A stretch of 64,000 nt of DNA from DASXMT01 sp963781305. GTDB taxonomy: Bacteria > Actinomycetota > Acidimicrobiia > Acidimicrobiales > RAAP-2. Shown here piece after piece: positions 50,914 through 59,463 of the stretch (positions are counted from its first letter, which is position 1; each line of letters opens with the position of its first letter). The notes beneath the pieces are model-generated. The model was not told the origin of the DNA. It saw nothing but the letters and a program-made list of their open reading frames with translations, and made no database searches. Made by a program: the position numbers and the translations under genes. The stretch is from positions 558,001 to 622,000 of the forward strand of contig CAWAFL010000001.1 of assembly GCA_963781305.1 (NCBI GenBank). Reading direction: 5' to 3'.

Positions 50914-52041
50914 ATGCCTGCCGATGCGGCGTCGTACAAGCTCATATCCGCGGACGGTCACCTCAATGAGCCCCGTGATGTCTGGACGTCCCGAGTAGCC
51001 ACGAAGCACCGGGACCTGGTCCCAAAGGTGGAGAGCCTCCCCGAGGGGGACGCCTGGGTGTTCCCCGGCTATGACGTGTCCCTCCCCTTCAGCTGGGGGG
51101 CAACCGCCGGGCGGGATCCCGCCGACATGGGCCCGTGGTGCCGGTACGAGGACATCAACCCGGGAAGCTACGACCCACTGGCCCGGGTCAGCGAGATGGA
51201 ACAGGACGGGGTCGATGCCGAGTTGATCTTCGGGTCGAACTACCCGAGGAACTACGTTGCCGGCTGCGAGGACGCCGACCTTCATCACGACATGATCCGG
51301 GCGTACAACGACTTCATGTCCGAATTCTGCGGGTCCGCCCCCGAGCGGCTGGGTGGAACGGCGCTGCTGCCCAACCAGGGGGTCGAGGGATGCCTGAAGG
51401 AGATCGAGCGGGTGTCATCGATGCCCGGCTTCGTCTCCTTCCTCATGCAGCGGTATCCGAACGGCGACCTGTCGATCAAGCCCGAGGACGACGCGGTATG
51501 GGAGGCCATCGAGGCGTCGGGGATGCCGGTCTCCATTCACGTCGGGCTGGTGAGCGGCAAGATGGGGCGCCAGCGGGCAGAGTCCCTGCCCGGCACCGGG
51601 CACTTCTACGATGCCCCCCTCCGCATGCTCCAGTTCATCTTCGGCGGCGTCCTGGACCGGTTCCCCGATATCCGGGTCCCGTTCATCGAGGTCGACTGTG
51701 GGTGGATTCCCTACTTCGAGAGCCAGGCCGACGACAACTACATGCGCCATCGCAAGGCGTCGCTCCGGGACTCGAAGCTGACCCGTATGCCCAGCGAGTA
51801 CATGCACGAGTACTTCCCGGCCGCCTTCATCACCGATCCCTTCGCTGTCCAGAGCCGCCACCACATCGGCGTCGACCGGATGTTGTGGTCGAGCGACTAC
51901 CCACACATCACCACCGATTGGCCCTATTCGTGGAAGACCATCAACGCCACCTTCGAGGGCGTTCCCGCCGATGAGCGGCACGCCATCCTGGCCGGGAACG
52001 CGCAGCGGGTGTTCAAATTCGGAAGTGCCGGGAAAGCCTGA
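50914..52041 (+). CDS. Amidohydrolase_2 family metal-dependent hydrolase
   Basis: Start ATG 50914 follows GAGGAGGGG; the protein has 375 residues. Entry motif SADGHLNEPRDVW, a His in PVSIHVGLV, and the acid motif SSDYPHITTDWP mark the family. EVDCGWIPYFESQADDNY is the C-terminal subgroup segment. It is more distant from the other four amidohydrolases of the window than they are from one another. It is followed 3 bp later by the DHDPS-fold gene, indicating one transcript. It may be a hydrolase or decarboxylase; substrate unknown. Confidence 0.88.
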   Translation: MPADAASYKLISADGHLNEPRDVWTSRVATKHRDLVPKVESLPEGDAWVFPGYDVSLPFSWGATAGRDPADMGPWCRYEDINPGSYDPLARVSEMEQDGVDAELIFGSNYPRNYVAGCEDADLHHDMIRAYNDFMSEFCGSAPERLGGTALLPNQGVEGCLKEIERVSSMPGFVSFLMQRYPNGDLSIKPEDDAVWEAIEASGMPVSIHVGLVSGKMGRQRAESLPGTGHFYDAPLRMLQFIFGGVLDRFPDIRVPFIEVDCGWIPYFESQADDNYMRHRKASLRDSKLTRMPSEYMHEYFPAAFITDPFAVQSRHHIGVDRMLWSSDYPHITTDWPYSWKTINATFEGVPADERHAILAGNAQRVFKFGSAGKA

Positions 52042-52044
52042 CCC

Positions 52045-52977
52045 TTGGCTCACACCAGCGGCGGGGTCGATCCCGACCGGGCCAGCACGTATGTCATCGC
52101 CATCACGCCGTTCACCGACGACGGTGCGTTCGACGAGGATGCCGTCCGTGGTCATCTGCGTCGGATGGCGGCGGCGGCCATCGGCGTGTACGTGGGAGGA
52201 GGTGGGAGTGGCGAGGGGTACGTCCTCTCTGACGCGGAGGCCCGACGTCTGCTGGAGATCAGCGTCGAGGAGCTGAAGGGCCGCGTTCCGGTTCGGGCCA
52301 TGGGGGTCGAGCCCCGGACCGCTGCTCAGATGATCGAGTTCATCGAGATGGCGGCGGAAGTAGGGCTCGATGCCGTGCAGATCTACTCCCTCGACCAGGG
52401 ACACGGCCATCGTCCGACCCAGAACGAGATCCACCGCTACTTCGACGACGTGCTCAGCGCCACGACCATGCCAGCCGTGCTGTCGACCCATCAATCGGTC
52501 GGCTACCAGGTCCCGGTCCCGATGTTGACCGAGTTCGCCGATCGCTTCGACCATCTGATCGGCATCAACTGCAGCCACCAGGATCTCGGATACCTGACGG
52601 CCATGATCGACGCAGTGGGAGACCGACTCGAGATCCATGTCGGAGGTCCGCAGCTGGGTCTCACCGCCCTTTCGCTCGGGGCCAACGGCTATCTCAGCTC
52701 GGAAGGAAACCTCGCGCCCACACTGTGCGTCGGGGTGATCGATGCCTATCGACGCGATGACGCGCAGCGCATGGCCGATCTCTACGGGAAGCTGCTCCGG
52801 TTGTCGATGGCGTTCTACGGTGCCGGTGGGATCCGCGCCACCAAGGCGGTTCTCAACGCCCTCGGCCACCCGGGCGGCGCACCACGCCTCCCCCAGCTGC
52901 CCGTCGCGCCCGATCGGGTCGCGGAGCTCCTCGGTGTCGTCGACGACCTGGACCTTGCCGAGATCGAAGGTTGGTAG
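52045..52977 (+). CDS. DHDPS/NAL-family (class I aldolase fold) protein lacking the Schiff-base lysine
   Basis: A 310-residue TIM-barrel protein starting at TTG 52045. The family glycine loop appears as GGGGSGEGYVLSDAE, and the barrel continues with VPVRAMGVEPRT. The strand that normally holds the Schiff-base Lys (GIKD) reads LIGINCSHQDLGYL, with Asn at about residue 175. The usual YN.P Tyr region reads LSTHQSVGYQVP. Both key residues are therefore changed. It may bind 2-oxoacid-like ligands without aldolase chemistry or act by a different mechanism. It is co-transcribed with the amidohydrolase. Confidence 0.82.
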   Translation: MAHTSGGVDPDRASTYVIAITPFTDDGAFDEDAVRGHLRRMAAAAIGVYVGGGGSGEGYVLSDAEARRLLEISVEELKGRVPVRAMGVEPRTAAQMIEFIEMAAEVGLDAVQIYSLDQGHGHRPTQNEIHRYFDDVLSATTMPAVLSTHQSVGYQVPVPMLTEFADRFDHLIGINCSHQDLGYLTAMIDAVGDRLEIHVGGPQLGLTALSLGANGYLSSEGNLAPTLCVGVIDAYRRDDAQRMADLYGKLLRLSMAFYGAGGIRATKAVLNALGHPGGAPRLPQLPVAPDRVAELLGVVDDLDLAEIEGW

Positions 52978-53284
52978 CGACTGGAACGAGGGACAAGCCC
53001 TCGCTCCGGGTTGCACGACGATGGCAACGGACCATGTGGGCGACACGAGCGGTGACCCACCGGTCGCAGATGGTCGATCGAGCGACATTTGAAGAAGCGC
53101 CGATCGATCAGCCCTTCAAGGGGTGACCCACCGGTCGTAGGCACCGCAAACGGGCCGTCGCAGAATATTTTTCCAAGAAATCGCTCTCGGAGCGATCTCT
53201 TCGCCGGGCTCGCCCGTAGTTCATGGGTAATCGGGAACACTTTCGAGAACCATGGACTACGAGTAGAACGAGGGAGAGCCCACG
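52978..53284. other. 307-bp intergenic region
   Basis: It contains a 16-bp direct repeat, a short hairpin (ATCGCT-ctcgg-AGCGAT at 53180-53196) and an AT-rich patch near 53165-53180. I see no gene. It probably holds the end of the upstream unit and the promoter of the secreted protein at 53285. Confidence 0.55.
53051..53137. repeat. 16-bp direct repeat, 71-bp period
   Basis: GGTGACCCACCGGTCG is found at 53051-53066 and 53122-53137. It could be a regulatory site or a small duplication. Both copies contain the self-complementary ACCGGT. Confidence 0.5.
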
Positions 53285-53812
53285 ATGAAAAGCACGAGCA
53301 AGGTCCGGGTCATACGAATCGCAGGCGTCGCCTTTGCCGTTGGCGGGCTGGCGGGATCGTTGGCTGTGGCTGGCGTGGCCAATGCCGCCACGGGCACCAC
53401 CATCTCAACAGCGAAAAATGCCAAGGTGGGAACGTACCTCGTGAGCGGCAAGACGGTCTACACCCTGCAGGGGGGCAAGCCCTGCAACGCTGCGTGTCTG
53501 AAGTTCTGGCCCGCGGTCACGCTGCCGATGGGTGTGACCAAGCCACAGGCGGGAGCTGGCGTGAACGCGGCCAAGCTCGGCACGAAAACGACCAGTACTG
53601 GCGTCCTCCAGGTGACCTATGGCGGTAAGCCCCTCTACTACTTCGTAGGGGACACCAGTGCGGGACAGGTGAACGGGAATGTGACCGATAAGTTCGGCAA
53701 ATGGACTGCCGTGGTGACGGCGAAGTCGACATCGTCCGGTTCGGGCTCCAGCTCCGGCTCCGGCTCCGGCTCTAGTGGGTCCACTGCCGGTTCAGGGGGA
53801 GTGTCGTTCTAG
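53285..53812 (+). CDS. Secreted COG4315-like protein with a Ser/Gly tail
   Basis: ATG 53285 follows AGGGAGAG; the protein is 175 residues. Residues 1-35 are a Sec signal peptide ending ANAAT. The mature part contains one or two copies of the COG4315 pattern: TVYTLQGGKPCNAACLKFW with two Cys, and PLYYFVGDTSAGQVNG with a YxFxxD motif. The last 25 residues are Ser/Gly low complexity made by a repeated TCCGGC hexamer. These proteins are extracytoplasmic; a redox or metal role is suspected but unproven. A sterol-desaturase-family gene follows 40 bp downstream. Confidence 0.78.
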   Translation: MKSTSKVRVIRIAGVAFAVGGLAGSLAVAGVANAATGTTISTAKNAKVGTYLVSGKTVYTLQGGKPCNAACLKFWPAVTLPMGVTKPQAGAGVNAAKLGTKTTSTGVLQVTYGGKPLYYFVGDTSAGQVNGNVTDKFGKWTAVVTAKSTSSGSGSSSGSGSGSSGSTAGSGGVSF

Positions 53813-53852
53813 TGCCGGGTCTCAAGCCGGGGTTGCCCGGTGAGAGGTGGTC

Positions 53853-54989
53853 ATGTCCTCTGTCCTAATTGCGCCCTCCCAGTCCGCCGAGACCCAACCA
53901 CTGGAGCGAGAAACCTCCACGAGCCTACGGAAGGCTCTGTCGTCCCGGGTCTACCTGCCTGCGTGCTCGATCGTGGCGGTGGCAGCCGTGCTCGTGGGGA
54001 TCGGTTGGTCCAGTGGCTGGGGGGGTGGAGCGTTCGTCGGGTCGCTGACCAGTCTTCAGGTGGTCACGATCGGTCCGCTGAGCCTGGCCTTCATCGGGGT
54101 CTTTCTCGTTGTCGAACGGATATGGCCGGCACAACAGCGATCGCGCTTCGCCCGCGGTTACCGCCACGACCTGCTGTTCACCATATTCAACGCGGCACTT
54201 GTGGTGCCGCTGGTGACCGCACTCACCCTCTCCTTCGACGAGGTGTTTCGCAGGTTGCTGCCGTGGGTCGTCCTGCCGAAGATGGGTCCGTTGCCTCACT
54301 GGGGTGTGCTGGTCCTGCTCCTGGTGGCAGTGGACGGGTGCAACTGGTTTGCACACGTTGCCAACCACCGCATCAGAATGCTGTGGCGCTTCCACGAGCT
54401 TCACCATTCGCAAGAGGACATGAACGTGCTGACCGTCTTTCGCACGCATCCCCTCATTCACGTTTCCTATCTGATTTCCCTGATACCGGGACTGGTGCTT
54501 CTGGCCAACGGGTCGCTGTCCATCACCCTGCTCGCCTTCTACGGCGCCATCGTCGCGTTCGCCCACTCGAACACCCGCCTGGGTTTCGGACCTCTCGAAC
54601 GGATCATCGTGAGTCCGAACTATCACCGCATTCACCATCAATTGGACGGACCACAAGATGTCAACCTCGGCTTCACCCTGACCATCTGGGACCAGATCTT
54701 CCATAGGGCGGTGTGGCCGACCGAAGAGACGGTCAGAACCGATACCGGGCTGCCGGGCCGGCCCTTGATCGTCGAACAGGCACGACCCGCGTCGCGTCAG
54801 CTCTCGGTGTTCGCCGCTCAGATGTGGGGGCCGTTCCGCCCGTTGGCCGGGCCGACGAAGCGTCCGTCTCTTCCACAAGAAGCACAAGGAGCGTCACGGG
54901 GCAGGACACGCGGCAACCACTACGCTTTGCAGAGCGCGGCACCAGACAGTGTCGAGGAAGACAACGTCGAAGAACGGGAAGTGGCTTGA
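53853..54989 (+). CDS. Sterol desaturase / fatty acid hydroxylase family membrane protein
   Basis: From ATG 53853 (GAGAGGTGG upstream) the protein has 378 residues, about five hydrophobic helices and the di-iron His clusters: HVANH near 167, HELHH near 181 and HRIHH near 258, with further His in RTHPLIH. The family hydroxylates or desaturates lipids, carotenoids or sterols at the membrane using O2. The C-terminal ~70 residues are hydrophilic and unrelated to the catalytic core. Its stop overlaps the DoxX start (TGATG). Substrate probably a membrane lipid. Confidence 0.88.
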   Translation: MSSVLIAPSQSAETQPLERETSTSLRKALSSRVYLPACSIVAVAAVLVGIGWSSGWGGGAFVGSLTSLQVVTIGPLSLAFIGVFLVVERIWPAQQRSRFARGYRHDLLFTIFNAALVVPLVTALTLSFDEVFRRLLPWVVLPKMGPLPHWGVLVLLLVAVDGCNWFAHVANHRIRMLWRFHELHHSQEDMNVLTVFRTHPLIHVSYLISLIPGLVLLANGSLSITLLAFYGAIVAFAHSNTRLGFGPLERIIVSPNYHRIHHQLDGPQDVNLGFTLTIWDQIFHRAVWPTEETVRTDTGLPGRPLIVEQARPASRQLSVFAAQMWGPFRPLAGPTKRPSLPQEAQGASRGRTRGNHYALQSAAPDSVEEDNVEEREVA

Positions 54990-55564
54990 TGGCAACGGCT
55001 TCGCTCCAGACGCATCGGCGCTCCGGTCGTGCGTGGCTGGCCCTGGCGGTCAGCTCTCGTACGGCGGCGTTCCCGGCTGACTGTGCCCTGATCGCGGTGC
55101 GCATCGCCCTGGCCTGGATCTTCATCTATTACGGGGGCGGGAAGCTCTTCGGCTTGTTCGGTGGTCCGGGCCCCCACGGCATCCACCAGACCGCTCTCTA
55201 CTTCTCCAACACCGCCCACATCCACCCGGGCGGACTCTTCGCCGTCGTGGGCGGCGTAGTCGAGTTCGGGGGGGGCATCGCCCTGGCCCTAGGGTTGGCC
55301 TCACGACTGGCGGGTGTCGCTCTGTTCGGGGACATGGTGTTGGCCATGATCACCGTCACGTGGTCGACCGGGATCAGTTCGGCGACTTCGCCTCCCGGCT
55401 ACCAGCTGAACATTGCGCTCGCCGTCCTGGCGCTGGTCGTCGCCGTCTTTGGTGCTGGTCGATTCAGCGTCGACGCACTCATTGAACGACGCCTCAAGGC
55501 CACGTCGCCACCTCGACGCGAGCAGGCGACGTCTCCGAGCACCTCGGAGTTGGCGAGCCGCTGA
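54989..55564 (+). CDS. DoxX family membrane protein
   Basis: A 191-residue membrane protein from ATG 54989, sharing the A of the previous TGA. Four hydrophobic segments are seen: the DoxX entry IAVRIALAWIFIYYGGGKLFGLFG, shown here only in part, then GGLFAVVGGVVEFGGGIAL, LASRLAGVALFGDMVLAMI and LNIALAVLALVVAVFGAG. DoxX proteins in actinomycetes partner with redox systems or help detoxify thiol or sulfur species. Coupling to the membrane hydroxylase suggests a role in supplying electrons or in lipid oxidation (inference). Confidence 0.87.
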   Translation: MATASLQTHRRSGRAWLALAVSSRTAAFPADCALIAVRIALAWIFIYYGGGKLFGLFGGPGPHGIHQTALYFSNTAHIHPGGLFAVVGGVVEFGGGIALALGLASRLAGVALFGDMVLAMITVTWSTGISSATSPPGYQLNIALAVLALVVAVFGAGRFSVDALIERRLKATSPPRREQATSPSTSELASR

Positions 55565-55613
55565 CAACGGGCGGCCCGAGCCGGAGGAGTCGGCCTCGTC
55601 CGCCTCTCGCCCT

Positions 55614-56069
55614 CTAGCTGGTGGGCACCGGTTCCCCCACCCGCTTCCAGACCGTGAACACGTCGCGCCGCTGGATGGCCCAGCCCTCGCCCCTGCGGAC
55701 CAGCTGGTCCTCGTAGCGGACACCGATGATGAGCGAGTCCACCTCGCCGGCGGCGTCGGCGAAGTGCCGGGCGATCAGGTAGGTCTCGGTGAACCCCCTA
55801 TCCCCGTTGAGCTCCCGGAGTTGGTTCCCGATGAAGTGCTGGGTGGCCGGGAAATGCTCCACCCCGGGACGGAGGATATCCAGATACGTATCGAGCGGGC
55901 CCTCGAACGAGGTCCCGTGGACGAAGGCGTCGGCGGTGAAACACGACCGGACCAGGTCCCAGTTGCGCCGGTCGATCCCCCGGGCGTAGTTGACCATGAC
56001 CCGTTGCAGGGCCAGCTCGTCGGTGACCCGCCGGACGGCATCGGCCAGCTCGGCGGACTCGGCGCTCAC
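55614..56069 (-). CDS. SnoaL/NTF2-like protein (dioxygenase small-subunit-like fold)
   Basis: The GTG at 56069 overlaps the stop of the ADP-forming synthetase-like gene by 4 bp (GTGA); the protein has 151 residues. The N-terminal helix LALQRVMVNYARGIDRRNWD and the DLVRSCFTADAFVHG, ATQHFIGN and YEDQLVRRGEGWAIQRR segments are typical of the SnoaL_4 group. No metal-binding set is complete. It is made together with the synthetase and so probably handles the same compound. Confidence 0.8.
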   Translation of the reverse strand: MSAESAELADAVRRVTDELALQRVMVNYARGIDRRNWDLVRSCFTADAFVHGTSFEGPLDTYLDILRPGVEHFPATQHFIGNQLRELNGDRGFTETYLIARHFADAAGEVDSLIIGVRYEDQLVRRGEGWAIQRRDVFTVWKRVGEPVPTS

Positions 56070-58204
56070 GGGTGCTGGCCCACGACCACCAGGGCGTCGG
56101 CCGCGCAGGCGGCACCGTCGGCCACCCGGATGGGATTGACGTCGACCTCGGTCACCTCGGGCACTTCGAGGGCGAGCTCGCCCAGGGCCACCATGATGGA
56201 GGCCACCGCCTGTTGCTCGGTGTCGCTCAGACCGCGTCCCCCGGCCACCAGGCGCCCCCCGAGGAGCCCGGCCAGCGCCTGCTGCGCGGTCTGGAAGGTG
56301 AACGGCGGCCGGAGCATGGCCGTCTCGCTCAGGATCTCGATGAGGATGCCCCCCAGCCCCAGGACCACGGTGGGACCGAACACCGGGTCGTCATGGATGC
56401 CCGCGGTGAGCTCGAAGCGGGCCGGGACCATCTGCTGGACCAGCACGCCTTGGCGAGCAGACTGCGGCGCCTTGGTGGCCACCTCGGCCAGCATCTCCTC
56501 GAAGCCGGTCCGAACGGCGTCGGCGCCACGGAGGCCGAGGCGGATGGCGCCGTACTCGGTCTTGTGGGGCAGGTCGTAGGACATCACCTTCAGGGCCACC
56601 GGTCCACCGATCTTCTCGGCTGCGGCTACCGCCTCGTCGGGCTCTCGCACCAGGACTTCCTGGGTGATGGGGATCCCGTAGAGGGCGAGCAGCTCCTTGC
56701 TGGTGGACTCGAGCAGCGAGCGGTGCCCGGCGTGTCGGCCCAACAGCTCGCGGGCGCCGGCGGCGCGGGCCTGGTCGGGGCGCCACGACGACCGGTCCAC
56801 GATCTCCAACGTTCGCAAGGACAGGTCGGCCACCGCCCCCAACGCGTGCATGGCCCGATGGGGGTCGGTGTAGGTGGGTATCCCCACCACTTGCAGCTCG
56901 TCCAACCAGGCGGTGGAGGTGAGGGCCACCGGCTTGTCGGTTCCTCGGTAGAAGTCGATAACCGAGTCGGTCTGCGGGCCGGGAACAGCCCAGATGACCG
57001 GGGCCACCATGTCGACCACCCTGGACTCCCCCACGGCGTGGAGCACCTTGGCGAAGCTCTCGGGCATGGCCACCACCTGGGCGGTGGTGTCCACCGGGTT
57101 GGTCAAGCTGCCGTAGAACGGCTCAGGCATCAGGGCCATCATGGCTTCCTGCTCGTCGGCGGGGATCTCGGGCACCTCGAGGCCCTGGGCCGAGGCGGCG
57201 TCGGCCAGAAGCACGCCGGCCCCACCCGATGAGGTCATGATGCCGACGCCCCGGGACGCGACCCGGCGTCCGTCCTGGAAGATAGTGCCGAGGTCGAGCA
57301 TCTCCTCCATGGTGGAGACGACGAAGACGCCGTACTGCCGGCACACGGCGTCGAGCACATCGGCCGACCCGACGATCGACGCCGTGTGGCTCATGGCCGC
57401 TTTGGCCGCGGCATCGGAACGACCGGCCTTCAACAGGACGATCGGCTTGTCCATCTCGGCCGCCCGGCTGGCGGCGTCGATGAAGACGTCGGGATCACGC
57501 AACGTCTCGGCGAACACCATCAACACCTTGGTCTCATCGCGGTCGACCAGGTACCGGAGCACGGCGGCGATGTTGACGTCGGACTCGTTGCCGGTGCTGA
57601 CGAACCAGCCGAGCTTGAGGCCGGCCAGCATGGCCTTGGTGGTGATGTAGGAACCGAATCCCCCGCTCTGGGACACGAGAGCCACGGGACCCGGCGGGGG
57701 TAGGGGGACGGTCGGGGGCAGAGCGAAGTTGGCCATCACGCCGCCCCACAGGTTCATGAAGCCCATGCAGTTGGGCCCGATGACCCGCAAGCCGGTACGG
57801 GCCACCACGTCGGTCATCTGGTTCTGCAGGGCGATGCCTTCCTCGCCGGCCTCGGCGAACCCGGCGGTGATGACGGCGGCGCCACCGACCCCCCGATCGG
57901 CGCACTCTTGGAGGGCGCCGGGCACATGGCGGGCGGGAACGGCCACCACGGCGAGGTCGACGGGATCGGGCAGGTCCAGCACCGACTTGTACGCCGCCAC
58001 GCCCTGCACCGTCTCGTCCCTGGGCGTCACCGGCGTGACCGGGCCGTCAAAGGCACGAACCAGGTTGGCGAAGACGTGCCCGCCGATGTTGGCCACCTTG
58101 TTGGACGCACCGATCATGACGATCGACTGCGGGGACAAGAGCCGGTCGATGGCGGAGCGCGTGCTCTGGTCGCCAGACGTTGCCTTACCTGTCGTGTCGC
58201 TCAT
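56066..58204 (-). CDS. Acetate--CoA ligase (ADP-forming)-like acyl-CoA synthetase
   Basis: ATG 58204 has GAGGGGG upstream; the chain is 712 residues. Domains in order: CoA-binding (about 15-115, VMIGASNKVANIGG), the ligase CoA domains (about 150-460) with the phospho-His in SHTASIVG near 267, and an ATP-grasp domain (about 480-712, GGPVALKVMSYDLPHKTEYG and EVTEVDVNPIRV). It is the fused alpha-beta form. It would interconvert acyl-CoA and acid with ATP/ADP and phosphate, or be a pimeloyl- or phenylacetyl-type acyl-CoA ligase. Coupled to a SnoaL-like gene. Confidence 0.9.
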   Translation of the reverse strand: MSDTTGKATSGDQSTRSAIDRLLSPQSIVMIGASNKVANIGGHVFANLVRAFDGPVTPVTPRDETVQGVAAYKSVLDLPDPVDLAVVAVPARHVPGALQECADRGVGGAAVITAGFAEAGEEGIALQNQMTDVVARTGLRVIGPNCMGFMNLWGGVMANFALPPTVPLPPPGPVALVSQSGGFGSYITTKAMLAGLKLGWFVSTGNESDVNIAAVLRYLVDRDETKVLMVFAETLRDPDVFIDAASRAAEMDKPIVLLKAGRSDAAAKAAMSHTASIVGSADVLDAVCRQYGVFVVSTMEEMLDLGTIFQDGRRVASRGVGIMTSSGGAGVLLADAASAQGLEVPEIPADEQEAMMALMPEPFYGSLTNPVDTTAQVVAMPESFAKVLHAVGESRVVDMVAPVIWAVPGPQTDSVIDFYRGTDKPVALTSTAWLDELQVVGIPTYTDPHRAMHALGAVADLSLRTLEIVDRSSWRPDQARAAGARELLGRHAGHRSLLESTSKELLALYGIPITQEVLVREPDEAVAAAEKIGGPVALKVMSYDLPHKTEYGAIRLGLRGADAVRTGFEEMLAEVATKAPQSARQGVLVQQMVPARFELTAGIHDDPVFGPTVVLGLGGILIEILSETAMLRPPFTFQTAQQALAGLLGGRLVAGGRGLSDTEQQAVASIMVALGELALEVPEVTEVDVNPIRVADGAACAADALVVVGQHP

Positions 58205-58271
58205 GGTATCCCCCTCGGTCTCGTCTGCTCGTGGCGTCGGCGTCTGTCTGAGCCCCGGCCGCCGCTCTCTG

Positions 58272-59255
58272 TCAGGTTGCTGCCCCGCCCACACCCACGC
58301 GGCTGACGGTCTTGATAGCGGTGAGCCGAGGCACCAGCGTTTCTCCCATGCGTACCACCTCACGGAGAAACTCTGCACGACTGTCCACCGGACGAATGAC
58401 CCCACCGTAGAGGTAGGTCACGCCCACCCCGGCCAGCTGGGCGGCCGTCTCAACCAGGAGATCGTCGACGTCGGTGGCCCCGCCGTCGGACGGGATGTCC
58501 ATCTCCAGCCCGCCCAACGACGAGGCGATGGTCAAGGGCGCGGTTCGTCCCACCGTCTCGGCGTGCCCGGCGGCGTAGTCGATGCGAACCTTGAGGTCCT
58601 CCAGCGTCTCAAGGGCGGCAGAGTGGCGGCGGGCCGCGGTCTGGGCCGGGTTGGGCATGGGCGCCCAGCCGTCGGCCAGCTCCACCGCTCGGCGGATGGC
58701 CCGCTTGGCGTTGCCCCCGATCCAGATGGGGGGATGCGGGCTCTGTACCGGGCGGGGCAGGGCGACGTTGTCGTGGGCCTCGAAGTGCCGGCCGGGAAGC
58801 GACAGCGGCTCGCCCGACCAGGCCGCCTTCATGGCCACGATGGCCTCGTCGGTCAGGTCGTTGCGCTCGGCGAAGTCCACGCCCAGGGCGGCGAACTCCG
58901 CCTCCAGGTAGCCGGTCCCCGCACCCAGGATGACCCGACCGCCTGACAACACGTCGAGCGAGGCCACGGCCTTGGCGGTGAGAAAGGGGTTCCGGTAGGG
59001 CAAGACGCAGAGGTGGGTCTGCAGCCGGATGGTGGTGGTGGCAGCGGCGGCAAAGGAGAGAGCCACGAACGGGTCGAGGGCGTGGTGCCCGCCGGTGTCC
59101 ATCCATCCCTTCTCCGGAAAGGGATGCTCGGTCACGAACACCGCGTCGAACCCGGCCGACTCGGCGGCGCAGGACATCTCGGCGATCGCTTCGGCCGACA
59201 CGAACTCGTCCAGCTTGTCCACTCGTTGGGTCGGCAACCCCAGCGAGATTTTCAT
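58272..59255 (-). CDS. LLM class F420-dependent oxidoreductase
   Basis: Taking ATG 59255 (MKISLGLPTQRVD), the protein has 327 residues. It shows TEHPFPEKGWMDTGGHHALD, TTTIRLQTHLCVLPYRNPF, DVLSGGRVILGAGTGYL and PIWIGGNAKRAIRRAVE. The pattern matches the TIGR03619 F420-type group. It follows no strong ribosome binding site. It is on the same strand as the ADP-forming synthetase and 67 bp upstream of it, so they may be one unit. It is divergent from the acyl-CoA dehydrogenase pair. Substrate unknown. Confidence 0.86.
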   Translation of the reverse strand: MKISLGLPTQRVDKLDEFVSAEAIAEMSCAAESAGFDAVFVTEHPFPEKGWMDTGGHHALDPFVALSFAAAATTTIRLQTHLCVLPYRNPFLTAKAVASLDVLSGGRVILGAGTGYLEAEFAALGVDFAERNDLTDEAIVAMKAAWSGEPLSLPGRHFEAHDNVALPRPVQSPHPPIWIGGNAKRAIRRAVELADGWAPMPNPAQTAARRHSAALETLEDLKVRIDYAAGHAETVGRTAPLTIASSLGGLEMDIPSDGGATDVDDLLVETAAQLAGVGVTYLYGGVIRPVDSRAEFLREVVRMGETLVPRLTAIKTVSRVGVGGAAT

Positions 59256-59463
59256 GCCGGGATGATCGGACGGGCTGGCGAACCGTACATGACACACTTG
59301 TCTACTATCAGCTGGTCCATCACGACAAGGTCACGATAACATGCTGCTCAGAACGGGCCGGAAGCGTCCGGGATGCTCGCGTCAGCTTGCATGACGCCGC
59401 CTCCCGGGCACGATACAGACCTGTGGATCGACACTGCGCGGAGAGCGCGGAGAGGGGGTTGCG

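Noticed and set aside
53180..53196. Hairpin ATCGCT-ctcgg-AGCGAT as a terminator
   Set aside because: The stem is only 6 bp, without a T-run, and about 200 bp from the previous stop.
53234..53262. GGAACA...ACTACG as an ECF-sigma promoter of the secreted protein
   Set aside because: The -35-like GGAAC is suggestive, but spacing and -10 element do not match a known ECF consensus well enough.
53740..53790. TCCGGC hexamer repeat as a CRISPR or satellite array
   Set aside because: It encodes the Ser/Gly tail of the secreted protein and is too short and uneven for an independent repeat element.
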